DNA from: JBCCGR01 sp039029195
Lineage (GTDB): Bacteria; Pseudomonadota; Alphaproteobacteria; Rhizobiales; Rhizobiaceae
Direction: 5' to 3'
Assembly (NCBI GenBank): GCA_039029195.1
Contig: JBCCGR010000019.1
Location: 1 to 64,000, forward strand
Length of the DNA stretch: 64,000 nucleotides
Shown piece after piece: positions 44,626-54,091 of this stretch. The notes under the pieces were generated by a model that saw only the letters and a program-made list of their open reading frames with translations, did not search any database and had not been told where the DNA came from. Numbering within the stretch: the first letter of the stretch is position 1; each line of letters begins with the position of its first letter. The position numbers were made by a program, and so were the translations under genes.

Positions 44626-45888
44626 ATGCACTCTCTGACCGGTTACGACTATTTCGAAAGCATGCGCCAAGCGAACCAGTGGCTTGGGGCCACTGCACAC
44701 GCGTTTTGGGGCAATCCGGCATTTTCACTGGCCGCCCACCCGGCACCGGCAATGCTTGCGGCTTGGGGCAAGGTAACTGAGCGTGCTTTTGATCGCGTTG
44801 CCGCCAAACCAGATTGGGGTATCGACAGCGTGGTTAGCGACCATCGCGAATGTGTGGTCACCATCCAGACTTTGATCGACAAACCATTTGGCAGCCTCAT
44901 TCAGTTTCGCGTGGAAAGGGTGGAGAAACCCCGCCCGCGGATTCTGCTTGTTGCACCAATGTCGGGTCACTACGCCACGCTTGTGCGCAAGACTGTGATC
45001 AGCCTTTTGCCGGACTGCGACGTGTTCGTGACCGAGTGGCACAATGCTCGAGAAATCCCAGTTTCGGCCGGCAAGTTCGATATCGAGGACTTTACGCTCT
45101 ATCTCGTTGACTTCATGCAGCATCTGGGTCGTGACACACATGTGGTCGCTGTTTGCCAGCCGGCACCGCTTTCGCTCGCTGCGACCGCATATCTCGCTGA
45201 AAAGGACCCCGACAGTCAGCCGCGGACGTTGACGCTGATTGGCGGACCGATTGATCCGGATGCCAACCCCACGGAAGTGACGGATTTTGGCAGACGCGTG
45301 ACAATGGGTCAGCTGGAGCGGCATGTGATATATTCGGTGGGTGCTAGCTATCCCGGTGTTGGCCGTAAGGTCTATCCCGGTGCAATGCAGCTTGCCTCGT
45401 TCATGTCGATGAAGTGGGATCAGCATTGTTCTGCCTATATGCAGCAGATTTTCGATGTGGCGGGAGGGCAGGCGGCGGATCATGACCGCCACAACACATT
45501 TTATGATGAGTATCTGGCGGTAATGGATATGACGGCGGAGTTCTATCTCTCCACCGTTGAACGCATCTTCAAAAACCGTGAGATTGCCCGAAACGACTTT
45601 TATGTCGCTGGAAAGAAGGTCGACTTTTCAAAGATCACCAAAACAGCCGTGAAAACGGTTGAGGGCGGTCACGATGATATTTCCGCTCCAGGGCAATGCG
45701 TTGCTGCACTTGGCTTGCTGACTGGTCTGTCTGACAAGCAGAAGGCACAGCATCTTGAACCTGAAGCCGGTCACTATGGCATCTTTTCCGGGAAGGCGTG
45801 GCGCAACAATATCCGCCCGTTGGTGCTCGAATTCATCGCCGCTCATTCAGGCGTGGAGAAAATGCGGGCCACCAAAAAAGCGGCATAG
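44626..45888 (+). CDS. phaZ: Intracellular polyhydroxyalkanoate depolymerase
   Basis: 420 residues from the ATG at 44626, matching usual PhaZ1 size; an earlier in-frame ATG at 44554 would add 24 atypical residues and nearly meet the phaC start. The N-terminal YDYFESMRQANQWLGA, the nucleophile cysteine box VCQPAPLS, and the C-terminal EGGHDDISAPGQC and GHYGIFSGKAWR are diagnostic. It releases 3-hydroxybutyrate from granules. No signal peptide. Being divergent from phaC allows joint regulation of storage and use. Confidence 0.96.
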   Translation: MHSLTGYDYFESMRQANQWLGATAHAFWGNPAFSLAAHPAPAMLAAWGKVTERAFDRVAAKPDWGIDSVVSDHRECVVTIQTLIDKPFGSLIQFRVERVEKPRPRILLVAPMSGHYATLVRKTVISLLPDCDVFVTEWHNAREIPVSAGKFDIEDFTLYLVDFMQHLGRDTHVVAVCQPAPLSLAATAYLAEKDPDSQPRTLTLIGGPIDPDANPTEVTDFGRRVTMGQLERHVIYSVGASYPGVGRKVYPGAMQLASFMSMKWDQHCSAYMQQIFDVAGGQAADHDRHNTFYDEYLAVMDMTAEFYLSTVERIFKNREIARNDFYVAGKKVDFSKITKTAVKTVEGGHDDISAPGQCVAALGLLTGLSDKQKAQHLEPEAGHYGIFSGKAWRNNIRPLVLEFIAAHSGVEKMRATKKAA

Positions 45889-45978
45889 GGCGAGGTTCGC
45901 GTTTGCATTGACCGGCGCAGATGCGTCGGTCAGCACAACGCGGGCTGTCGAATTGAAATCGACCAGAGCGGCTTAACA

Positions 45979-48612
45979 TCAGCGGCTTTTCAGCAACCGG
46001 TCCAGATAGTCGAGTTCCACCTTCGGGCGGAACGGCTCTGACAGCCGACGCCGAATCGCTTCCAGAATTTTACGGGCGCGCTGGGCATCAATTTCGTCCG
46101 GCACATCGACGGATTCCCCGAAATCAGGTCCACGGCGCTGCTGCCGTCGGCCAAGCGGATCGGGATCGCCATTGCGTTGCTGGCCGTTTGGATCGGTGCC
46201 GCCACGCTCGCCTGCCATCATCTGTTGCATTTGTTGCATCATCTGCTGAGCGCCTTTGCGCATGGCCTGCAGTGCGCGGCCCTGTTCCTCGACGGCCTGA
46301 CCGTTGTTGCCCTCGCCAAGGGCATCCTTCGCATTGCCCATAGCCTTGCCAGCATCACCCAATTCGCGACCGGCATCGGTGCCCTGCTGATTGAGCCGAT
46401 CCATAAACTGTTTCAAACGGTCCTGAAGCGCACCCTGTTCTTTTTGGAGTTGCTTCAATGCCTGAGCAAACTCCTCTGCCGTCATGGGGCGTTGGCCACC
46501 CTGATTTTGTTGACCACCCTGCTGACCCTGGCGTTGGCCGTTCTGCTGTCGCTGGCCCTGCTGACCTTGTTGACCTTGCTGGTTCTGCCTTTGACGCTGC
46601 ATGCCAAAGGTTTGATCCATTAGGTCCTGCTGGCGCTTCATCATGTCGGCAAGTTCGTTCATTTGCTTGCGAAACTGATCTCCGTCCTCGCCCATGCGTT
46701 GCTGTTGATGACGCCCAGCCTGCAGATTGTCCATCATCTGCTGCAACTGGTTGAGGAGTTCGCGGGCGGCGTCCTTCGAACCGGATTTAGCAAGGTTTTC
46801 AATCTGATCCATCATGCGGTCCAGATCGCGCTGGGAGAGCATCTGGGTGTTAGGATCAGCGCGCGCCATGTCCTGATTTTGATTGCGCATGGCCTGCTGC
46901 GCGAGTTCCTTCATGAACTCGTTCATGGCCTCCCGCAGCTCTTTCATGAGCTTGTCGATTTCTTCGTCGCTTGCCCCATTCTCAAGGGCCTCGCTCAACC
47001 GTTCCTGAGCCTCCCGCAAGCGGCGTTCGGCATTGGAGAGGTCGCCATCTTCGACGTCGAGCGCGATATCCCACAACAGATCAACCACTTTGCGCAGGTC
47101 ATCGTCTGTGAGCGCATTTTGAATGGAGCGCCGTGCCACACGAATGCCCATATAGACAGCCGCGTCATTGATGAACGTCTCAGGCTCGTGGGTGGTGAAC
47201 ACATCAAGCATTGCGGCGACGTGAGGCGCGCTGCGAGCATCCATCGCCAGAATTCGGCGTTGCTCGGCAATGGCTGCGGCCAGCGGCTTGGAGAATCGGC
47301 GCGATGGCAGCAGAAACTCGTGTGCTTCGCTTTCCCCAATTTTGCCGGCCACATCGGTGGCAACCAGCTTGAGGCTGACCATGGCGCCGGCCCAGGGGTG
47401 ATTTGTCAGATCGCGGCTTGTGCGCTGAACACCCGCTTTCGCGTTGCGGCGGGGGAGGGGCAGTGAAAAGTCCGGCGCATCGTAAAGTGGCCGTGCTGCA
47501 CGATTTCCAGCAGTCGAACCGTTTCCGGCGCCGTCATCTGAGACTGGCCGGATTTCCGCCCGCGCCGATGCCACGCCATAATCATCTTTGATCTGATAGA
47601 GCAATTGCAGCGCGCCACGCAGAGCCTGAGACGGCGGTTCCGCATGGCTGATCTGTGGTGGTGTGTCTTCAATAACCGTAAATGCCCACCGCTTCAGTTC
47701 GGTTTCGCCAGACATCAGAACGATGTCGCCATCCCCTTTCAGATCAAACTGATATTCCACCCGCTTGGTGAGTGCCTTCTCAGAAACGGGATCATCGGTT
47801 TCCTTTTCCGATTTTGTCGCCGGTTTGATGTCTGAGGTTCCAACTGAGGTTTCAAATTGAACGCTTGCCTCAACATCATTGGCAATCCGGAGCACAAACT
47901 TGCTGGCTTCCGGGACATTCCACGCTTTGCCGGAATTGCCGTCTGGTGCCACAGCGGTTTTCCGCGTCAGGAAGATCGGCGGGCGGTTGGTGTAAGCGGG
48001 TGGCGTGACCCAAGCGTCAAGCCGGGCCTCACGGGCCTTGACCACAGACTGAGGCGTAAACGCCGAGACAATTCGATCAAAGTGGTTTCCGGCGCCATAG
48101 CCAAATGCGATGAACAGGAGCAGGGGGGCGATGGCACGCAGTGCATATGGATCGCGCTCGGCCAAAGACGGGCGCGGTAAATCGGCTCTGACCGCACGTA
48201 CCCTGTCAGACATGCGTTTTTTGTGCTCTCGCCACAACGCGCGGGCAAATGGGCTGCTTTTTGTGTCCTCAATACTGTCAGACTGCGTCGAGATCGGCTG
48301 ATGCGCCAACGCATTGAAACGCTCCAGTCGTGTGTCAATCTGGGCGGAAGTTGGCGCCCGGAAATGGCGCAACATGCTGATTGCGTACAGTGTTCCGATT
48401 CCGAACACGCCAAGCAAAGCGTAGCGTGCCAAATCCGGCAAGTATTTCCAAAGATCAAACCAGGACACCGAAAGGAAGAGGCTGACCACCAGAAACAATG
48501 GCATCAGCAACGGCCACAACCGCTCCCAGGCAATTGCAATTGCGGTTGTGGTCCGACTGCCTTGCAGTCTTTTGTCCAGTGAACGCCCGTTTCGTACCTG
48601 CTCTTCAGCCAA
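45979..48612 (-). CDS. TIGR02302/DUF4175 membrane protein with glutamine-rich segment
   Basis: 877 residues. Two membrane helices near the N-terminus (about 30-85), a third near 165-180, then a large periplasmic or cytoplasmic domain. Residues about 640-720 are very rich in Gln/Gly/Arg and repeat short QQGQ units, followed by coiled-coil stretches with QQMMQQMQQMMAG. The end FRPKVELDYLDRLLKSR matches the family. The function is unknown; the family is limited mostly to alphaproteobacteria and sits by lysA, as here (227 bases). Involvement in envelope processes is a guess from the context. Confidence 0.87.
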   Translation of the reverse strand: MAEEQVRNGRSLDKRLQGSRTTTAIAIAWERLWPLLMPLFLVVSLFLSVSWFDLWKYLPDLARYALLGVFGIGTLYAISMLRHFRAPTSAQIDTRLERFNALAHQPISTQSDSIEDTKSSPFARALWREHKKRMSDRVRAVRADLPRPSLAERDPYALRAIAPLLLFIAFGYGAGNHFDRIVSAFTPQSVVKAREARLDAWVTPPAYTNRPPIFLTRKTAVAPDGNSGKAWNVPEASKFVLRIANDVEASVQFETSVGTSDIKPATKSEKETDDPVSEKALTKRVEYQFDLKGDGDIVLMSGETELKRWAFTVIEDTPPQISHAEPPSQALRGALQLLYQIKDDYGVASARAEIRPVSDDGAGNGSTAGNRAARPLYDAPDFSLPLPRRNAKAGVQRTSRDLTNHPWAGAMVSLKLVATDVAGKIGESEAHEFLLPSRRFSKPLAAAIAEQRRILAMDARSAPHVAAMLDVFTTHEPETFINDAAVYMGIRVARRSIQNALTDDDLRKVVDLLWDIALDVEDGDLSNAERRLREAQERLSEALENGASDEEIDKLMKELREAMNEFMKELAQQAMRNQNQDMARADPNTQMLSQRDLDRMMDQIENLAKSGSKDAARELLNQLQQMMDNLQAGRHQQQRMGEDGDQFRKQMNELADMMKRQQDLMDQTFGMQRQRQNQQGQQGQQGQRQQNGQRQGQQGGQQNQGGQRPMTAEEFAQALKQLQKEQGALQDRLKQFMDRLNQQGTDAGRELGDAGKAMGNAKDALGEGNNGQAVEEQGRALQAMRKGAQQMMQQMQQMMAGERGGTDPNGQQRNGDPDPLGRRQQRRGPDFGESVDVPDEIDAQRARKILEAIRRRLSEPFRPKVELDYLDRLLKSR

Positions 48613-48839
48613 GGAGACACCTTTCAGTGGGGTGATACGCGAGTCTCAAATTGCGATTGCGGTCCACCTAACCTTTTGATTTCAAGGCCAATTTTCTTAA
48701 ACCAGAGCAACACTGATTCGAACATACTTAGCATCCAGCGCTCAGGTTGACGTGAGGTTAGCACCGAAATGCGTCACAAAACGAGCCTAAATGGCAGAAT
48801 TCCGGGAATTGTGATTGAGCAGCGGTTAGCGCGGCTGGC

Positions 48840-50105
48840 TCAAAGCCACTCAGGCACTGAATCGAGTGCAATCAAATCATCGTAGGTCGGCCTTGGGCGA
48901 ACCACGTGAAACCTGTCACCATTTACCAGAACCTCGGGCACCAGCAGGCGGGAGTTGTAGGTAGACGACTGAACCGCACCATAGGCTCCTGCGGAGCCAA
49001 AGGCCATGAGATCACCGGCTTCGAAGGCCGGGATTTCGCGTTCCTGCGCCAGATAGTCGCCGGATTCGCAAACCGGACCTACCACATCGGCCATGATGCG
49101 AGGACGATTGACAGCATCATGCTGCACCGGTCGCACTTCGTGCCAGGCCTCGTAAAGCGTCGGTCGGATGAGATCATTCATTGCCGCATCGACAATAACA
49201 AATGCCTTGCTGCCGCCGTCTTTGACGCGGATCACCTTGGCGACCAGAACACCCGCATTGCCGACGATCAAACGGCCGGGCTCGAACATCACCTTGCAAT
49301 CAAGATCGCGCACATGACGTTTGACGATTTCTGCGTAGGCTGAAGGGTCGGGTGGGGTTTCGGCGTCGTCCTGATAAGGAATGCCCAAGCCGCCACCCAG
49401 ATCCACATGCTCGATCGTCTGGCCATCAGCCCGCAGGTCGGCAATCAGCTCGCCAAGCCTGTCGAACGCGGCATCAAACGGATCGAGCGCCGTGATTTGG
49501 CTGCCGATATGCATATCGATCCCGGTGATTTTGATCCCGGGAAGCTTCGCCGCTTCGGCGTAGATGCGCCGCGCCTCTTTCCATGGAACACCGAACTTAT
49601 TCTCAGCCTTGCCAGTTGAAATCTTGGCATGGGTTTTCGCATCCACGTCGGGATTGATGCGGAACGAAATGCGCGCTGTCCTGCCCAGCGCTTCCGCGCG
49701 TTGCGAAAGGAGATGAACCTCATCTTCGGATTCCACGTTGAAGCACAAAATATCGGCTTCAAGAGCACAATCGATTTCCTCAGCAGTTTTACCCACACCG
49801 GAAAACAGTATTTTTTCAGGTGGAATGCCCGCGGCCAGAACCCGACGCAGTTCACCTTCCGAAACAACATCGGCACCACAGCCAAGATTTGCCAGCGTTT
49901 TCAGCACGGCCTGATTGGAATTCGCCTTCATGGCATAGCAGACCATCGCATCGATGTCGGCAAAGGCTTCCGAAAAGACCTTGTAGTGCCTTGTGAGTGT
50001 GGCGGTCGAATAGCAGTAGAATGGCGTGCCAACCTGTTCCGCAATATCGGGAATGCTCACGCCTTCGGCGTGCAAAACACCATCAACATAGTCGAAATGG
50101 TTCAT
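48840..50105 (-). CDS. lysA: Diaminopimelate decarboxylase
   Basis: 421 residues. The PLP-dependent enzyme makes lysine from meso-diaminopimelate. The PLP lysine is in CYAMKANSN (near 60), the glycine-rich phosphate loop in VDLGGGLGIPY, and the EPGRLIVGNAGVLV and VCESGDYLAQ segments complete the site across subunits. It lies 45 bases after the lptM-like gene. The ATG at 50105 is the normal family start. Confidence 0.97.
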   Translation of the reverse strand: MNHFDYVDGVLHAEGVSIPDIAEQVGTPFYCYSTATLTRHYKVFSEAFADIDAMVCYAMKANSNQAVLKTLANLGCGADVVSEGELRRVLAAGIPPEKILFSGVGKTAEEIDCALEADILCFNVESEDEVHLLSQRAEALGRTARISFRINPDVDAKTHAKISTGKAENKFGVPWKEARRIYAEAAKLPGIKITGIDMHIGSQITALDPFDAAFDRLGELIADLRADGQTIEHVDLGGGLGIPYQDDAETPPDPSAYAEIVKRHVRDLDCKVMFEPGRLIVGNAGVLVAKVIRVKDGGSKAFVIVDAAMNDLIRPTLYEAWHEVRPVQHDAVNRPRIMADVVGPVCESGDYLAQEREIPAFEAGDLMAFGSAGAYGAVQSSTYNSRLLVPEVLVNGDRFHVVRPRPTYDDLIALDSVPEWL

Positions 50106-50150
50106 GGTCGGGCCCGGATATTATGAAGGAAAAAAGCGAGAAGAAGTTCG

Positions 50151-50351
50151 CTATTGCAGCAGTGGATCAAGAATGAACTTCTTGTTTTTGTTGTAAGTTT
50201 CAGGCTTGGTTTTTCCGGCGGCCTTGTCCTCTTCAGAAAGCTCCACTTCCGAAGGACGCAGCGGGTCTCCCTTGCGACCGCATCCGGCAAGCCCGATCAT
50301 CAGCGCGAGTGCACCGAGAAGGAATATGGATCGGGAAGCATTTGCGATCAT
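50151..50351 (-). CDS. lptM: LptM-like small lipoprotein
   Basis: 66 residues. A hydrophobic leader ends in the lipobox LAGC, giving a mature start CGRKGDPLRP, the hallmark of LptM/YifL lipoproteins, which help LptD mature in the outer membrane. The remainder is short, charged and lysine-rich. It sits immediately upstream of lysA, as in many proteobacteria, but argH, its usual other neighbour in alphaproteobacteria, is not here. Confidence 0.88.
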   Translation of the reverse strand: MIANASRSIFLLGALALMIGLAGCGRKGDPLRPSEVELSEEDKAAGKTKPETYNKNKKFILDPLLQ

Positions 50352-50463
50352 CGAAAGTCAGGCTCGTTCAGCGAATGGCAATCTGAATTGCCTCTCTATC
50401 ACACTCCATTCACCTTGCCACCCGCGATGTGGGTCGCGGCAACAAAATGTGAGCGGGGCCGTC

Positions 50464-51681
50464 CTATCCCTGATAGGCGCGAAACGCCACCACGGCATTG
50501 GTGCCACCAAAGGCGAAGGCATTGGATATTGCTGCCTTGATTGGGCGTTCACGGGCTTCATTCGGCGTGACGTCAAGATCGCAGTCCGGATCAGGTTCTT
50601 CGTAGTTGATGGTCGGTGGCACCACACCTTCGCGAATGGTGTTCACACAGGCGATCACTTCCAGCGCACCAGACGCGCCAAGACAATGGGAGTGCATTGA
50701 TTTGGTTGAAGAAAGTGACAGGTTGGTTGCGTGATTGCCAAAAACGGATTTGATGGCCGCCGTCTCGCTCGCATCATTCGCTTTTGTGGCCGTACCATGG
50801 GCGTTGATGTAGTCAACGTCCTTAGGGTTGAGGCCTGCGTCACTCAAACAAAGTGATATAGCGCTCGCCATTCCATCTTCTGCAGGCGCGACAATGTCAC
50901 CCGCATCTGCACAAAGTCCGGCGCCCGCAAGTTCTGCCAGAATGTTTGCGCCCCTGGCTTTGGCATGCTCTTCGGTTTCCAGAACGGCAACTGCCGCCCC
51001 TTCACCCAGAACAAGACCGCTGCGATTGGCTGAGAACGGACGACAGGCATCCCGTGAAAGAACCCGCAGCGCTTCCCAGGCTTTCAGGCTGCCGAAGGTG
51101 AGGGGGGCTTCCGTGCCGCCCACCAGCATTACGTCGGCCCGACCGGCCCGCATCTGATCAAGCCCGCTCAGAATCGCATGATTGGACGAGGAACAGGCAG
51201 AAGAAACGCCAAACACCGGGCCGCGCAGGCCAAATCGCATGCTCACCTGCCCAGCCGGTGCACCGGGCATGATGCGCGGCACGGAGAACACGTTGACGCG
51301 CTTTTTGCCTTCAACATAGAGCGCTTCATAGCCAGCCTGGATCGCATCACATCCGGCAATTCCTGTGCCGATTATTGCCCCAGCCCGATGGGAACGGGCT
51401 TCGTCCACCTCAAGTCCGGCCTGCACCATGGCCTGATGAGCCGAAATCACCGTGTAAAAGGAAAACGGGTCCATCGTGGACATGTCTTTGGGCTCAATCC
51501 CAATGTCGGGAATCTCGTCAATCTGGCCGCCAAACGTGACGCGTAAATCCTGTAGTGCCGGATTTCGATAGGGAGCAATTCCATTGCGCCCTTCGCGCAT
51601 TCCGGCCCAAATTTCGTCTGCCGACGAACCGAGGCCGCAAATACCGCCGAGGCCCGTGATGACAATGCGCGGAGGCGCCAT
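50464..51681 (-). CDS. NodE-like beta-ketoacyl-ACP synthase
   Basis: 405 residues of the FabF/KAS II fold. The catalytic triad is intact: Cys163 in SSACSSSNH, His295 in NAHGTAT, and His332 in SMHSHCLGA, with Lys327. The layout and several segments (IVITGLGGICGLG, GQVSMRFGLRGPVFG, LGEGAAVAVLE, NYEEPDPDCDLDVTPN) match rhizobial NodE from memory more closely than housekeeping FabF. NodE extends the special acyl chains of Nod factors. Paired with a small ACP five bases upstream. No nod genes are present, so the lipid product is unknown. Confidence 0.87.
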   Translation of the reverse strand: MAPPRIVITGLGGICGLGSSADEIWAGMREGRNGIAPYRNPALQDLRVTFGGQIDEIPDIGIEPKDMSTMDPFSFYTVISAHQAMVQAGLEVDEARSHRAGAIIGTGIAGCDAIQAGYEALYVEGKKRVNVFSVPRIMPGAPAGQVSMRFGLRGPVFGVSSACSSSNHAILSGLDQMRAGRADVMLVGGTEAPLTFGSLKAWEALRVLSRDACRPFSANRSGLVLGEGAAVAVLETEEHAKARGANILAELAGAGLCADAGDIVAPAEDGMASAISLCLSDAGLNPKDVDYINAHGTATKANDASETAAIKSVFGNHATNLSLSSTKSMHSHCLGASGALEVIACVNTIREGVVPPTINYEEPDPDCDLDVTPNEARERPIKAAISNAFAFGGTNAVVAFRAYQG

Positions 51682-51686
51682 GAGTG

Positions 51687-51935
51687 TCAGCCCTTGGCTT
51701 TGACGATGGCGTCGAGCGCGCCGACGATGTCACCCACGGTTTTGAGCTGCTCCGCAGCATCAACCGTATCAAGGTCGAGGTCGACGTCGAGCCGCTCTTC
51801 GAGTTCCATGATGACTTCGGTCAATTCGAGAGAGGAAAGTCCAAGCTCCTCAAACGGGGTATCGCTACTCAAGGATGAGGCATCCAGACCCTGCCGGACT
51901 TCGCAAATGACGTCGATGGTTTCCTGCAACAACAC
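51687..51935 (-). CDS. NodF-like acyl carrier protein
   Basis: 82 residues, acidic four-helix ACP. The usual phosphopantetheine motif DSL reads SSL here (LGLSSLEL, attachment Ser35), as the preceding Asp is replaced by Ser. Helix 2 and 3 segments, LELTEVIMELEERLDVDLDL followed by TVGDIVGAL, follow the NodF pattern. It probably hands acyl chains to the adjacent synthase. A phosphopantetheinyl transferase must act on it from elsewhere. A short stem-loop (51956-51971) lies upstream. Confidence 0.85.
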   Translation of the reverse strand: MLLQETIDVICEVRQGLDASSLSSDTPFEELGLSSLELTEVIMELEERLDVDLDLDTVDAAEQLKTVGDIVGALDAIVKAKG

Positions 51936-52052
51936 GCTTTTGATTCCGTGAAACTGGGGCGCTTTCGCCCCGAAGATGAGTGTTGATGCTCATTAGAGGA
52001 ACTGGCCAGAAATGACAAACGGTTGACGAGCCGGTTTGCGCCGAGCTCCCCG

Positions 52053-52085
52053 AAAAGCAATGCGGCCGCCGAATGGCAGCCGCAT
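52053..52085 (-). terminator. Candidate terminator of the RTX gene
   Basis: On the minus strand seven-base arms (ATGCGGC and GCCGCAT) flank a twelve-base loop and are followed by TGCTTTTC, 33 bases past the RTX stop. The stem is modest and the T-run short, so this is a tentative call. Confidence 0.45.
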
Positions 52086-52117
52086 CACAAAATGCCCCAC
52101 TGGTTTGTCACCAGATG

Positions 52118-53926
52118 CTAAAAGATGAAATCGTCCTCGCGCAGTTCAGCAACGGTCACATCTTCAAGTAGCAGAGTGCCAAAGGTGCCAAAATCAAGCA
52201 GTGCGCCTTCATCTGTGTCGGACATGTTGATTTCCGACATAGAACTCATCTCCACAAAGTCGATCCAGATGCGGTCCGTGCGACCGTCACCAGCTTCAAA
52301 ATCGGTGATCACATCGCTGCCGAAAGCGGCCTTGAACAAATAGACATCATTGCCGGCACCGCCTGTCATGGTGTCGTTGCCCTGCATGCCAATCAGATAG
52401 TCGTTGCCGCCGGCACCGTTCAGAATGTCATCACCCGCATTACCAACGAGTCGATTGACCCCATCGTCGCCGGTGATGTCGTCATTGTGGGCAGAACCAT
52501 AGACAAATTCGAGATTCTTGTAGGTATCGCCATTGGCCTCACCGGCGAAACCACCGGTCGAGAGGTTAACCCCGACGCCTTCAGTCGCCTGCTTATAGTC
52601 CGCCGCATCTCGACTACCCGCACCACCGTCCATGGCATCTGCGCCAAGGCCGCCGACAAGAACGTCGTTGCCGCCGCCGCCGTTCAGAATGTCGTTGCCA
52701 TCCTTCCCGACAAGACGATTGACACCATCGTCACCTGTCAATGTGTCGTCGAAAAGCGAACCGTAGACATATTCAATATTGGCGAGCTGATCGCCCTCAG
52801 CGTGCCCACCCGAGCCGGTGCCGGTCTCCAGATTGACGTTTACGCCTTCAGTTGACCACATATATTCAGCGGCATCGCGGTTGCCCGCGCCACCATCAAT
52901 CTGGTCAGCACCGGCGCCGCCGAGAAGGATATCGTTGCCGCCGCCACCATTCAGAACATCGTCACCATTGTGACCGGAAAGCCGGTTGACGCTGTCGTCG
53001 CCAATGATTGTGTCGTCGTAATGGGAGCCGTGGACATATTCCAGATCGGCGTACTCATCGCCCTCGGCTTCGAAGGATTTGCCTTCTCCGGTTTCCAGAT
53101 TGACGTAGACACCGCCTTCGCTCTTTTCGAATGTCGCGGTGTCGCGGTCGCCAGTGCCGCCATCGAGCTTGTCCGCGCCTTTGCCGCCTTCAAGAACATC
53201 GTTTCCCGCGCCGCCATTCAGAACATCGTCGCCATCGCCGCCGATCAGGAGGTCGTCGCCACCATCGGTCGCCGCGTTGAAGCTCGTGTTTTCACCGGTC
53301 AGCTTCACATTGTCGACCGTGCCGCCTAGAGAGTCTTCCTTACCGGCACCCTTGAATGTCAGCCGCGCGTCACCATCGCTCGATTTGACTTCATAAGTGT
53401 ATGTTGTCCACTCGAAGCCTTTGTTGCCTTTGCCTGATTGAGAAATCGTGTCGAGCAGAACGCCATCCCAATAGACTTCAATCGTGTTTGAATCAGCGCT
53501 CACGCCTGGTCGCGGCGAATAGTCGAACGACAGCGTGTAGGTCATCTTGTCGTCGAGACCATCAATATCGCGATAGACGGTTGAATTGCCTGTGGAATCA
53601 AGTTCAAGCACTGCTTTACCGTCTGAGGCCTGACCAACAGTGCCCGAACGTTGCAGCTCGATCTTGTGCTTGCCCTCATAGTGCCAGCCGTTGACCTCTT
53701 CAAAGAGACCCCAGCCACCACGATTGTAGCCATCGTGAAACTCATAGGAGTTGTTGATGTAGTTGACGTTCTGTGTACCACTATCACCATTCAGAACGTC
53801 ATTGCCATCAAGGCCAATCAGCGTGTCGTTTGACGAAACACCGGAAATAACATCATTGCCATTGGTCCCGGTGTAGGTATTGTCCTGCCCCTGCTCGTAG
53901 TCAGGATTGTTCAATTTCTGAGCCAT
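52118..53926 (-). CDS. RTX-type calcium-binding protein with three tandem modules
   Basis: 602 residues from the ATG at 53926, which follows GGCGGAAA; a longer frame to 54043 has no site. Glycine-aspartate nonapeptides (GGxGxDxL) occur at 20-50 and throughout 222-530. Residues about 55-212 are a beta-rich carbohydrate-binding or DUF642-like domain (ELQRSGTVGQASDGKAVLELDS). Three near-identical modules of 88-89 residues follow (231-318, 319-407, 408-495). The acidic, hydrophobic C-terminus with no leader fits type I secretion. No secretion ABC or membrane-fusion gene adjoins it. Roles in adhesion or as an S-layer-like coat are inference. Confidence 0.87.
   Translation of the reverse strand: MAQKLNNPDYEQGQDNTYTGTNGNDVISGVSSNDTLIGLDGNDVLNGDSGTQNVNYINNSYEFHDGYNRGGWGLFEEVNGWHYEGKHKIELQRSGTVGQASDGKAVLELDSTGNSTVYRDIDGLDDKMTYTLSFDYSPRPGVSADSNTIEVYWDGVLLDTISQSGKGNKGFEWTTYTYEVKSSDGDARLTFKGAGKEDSLGGTVDNVKLTGENTSFNAATDGGDDLLIGGDGDDVLNGGAGNDVLEGGKGADKLDGGTGDRDTATFEKSEGGVYVNLETGEGKSFEAEGDEYADLEYVHGSHYDDTIIGDDSVNRLSGHNGDDVLNGGGGNDILLGGAGADQIDGGAGNRDAAEYMWSTEGVNVNLETGTGSGGHAEGDQLANIEYVYGSLFDDTLTGDDGVNRLVGKDGNDILNGGGGNDVLVGGLGADAMDGGAGSRDAADYKQATEGVGVNLSTGGFAGEANGDTYKNLEFVYGSAHNDDITGDDGVNRLVGNAGDDILNGAGGNDYLIGMQGNDTMTGGAGNDVYLFKAAFGSDVITDFEAGDGRTDRIWIDFVEMSSMSEINMSDTDEGALLDFGTFGTLLLEDVTVAELREDDFIF
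52442..53236 (-). repeat. Three tandem RTX modules of 88-89 codons
   Basis: Units at 52973-53236, 52706-52972 and 52442-52705 each encode nonapeptides, a GGAGxRDAA-type turn, an EGVxVNLxTG strand, a LEYVYGS strand, and GDDxVNRLVG. Units 2 and 3 are most alike. Their protein similarity implies in-gene duplication. Confidence 0.85.
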
Positions 53927-54091
53927 ATTTTCCGCCACATTCCGGCCCGTAACCGGGCTCTTGGTCTCGGATTCCAGTGTCGAAATCCATTCATCGTGGA
54001 AACAAAAGTAGCGGAAAGGTTGAAACATCGCGTTTTCAACCATGGTTGGACTTGTTCAATCCAGTTAAGCGTTGAGTAACGAAATCGAGGC

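Noticed and set aside
46177..46754. Leu/His-rich + strand frames opposite the Gln-rich tract
   Set aside because: They reflect the complement of CAG/CAA-rich codons, not a gene.
52487..53329. + strand frames across the RTX repeats
   Set aside because: Shadows of the repeat codons, no ribosome sites.
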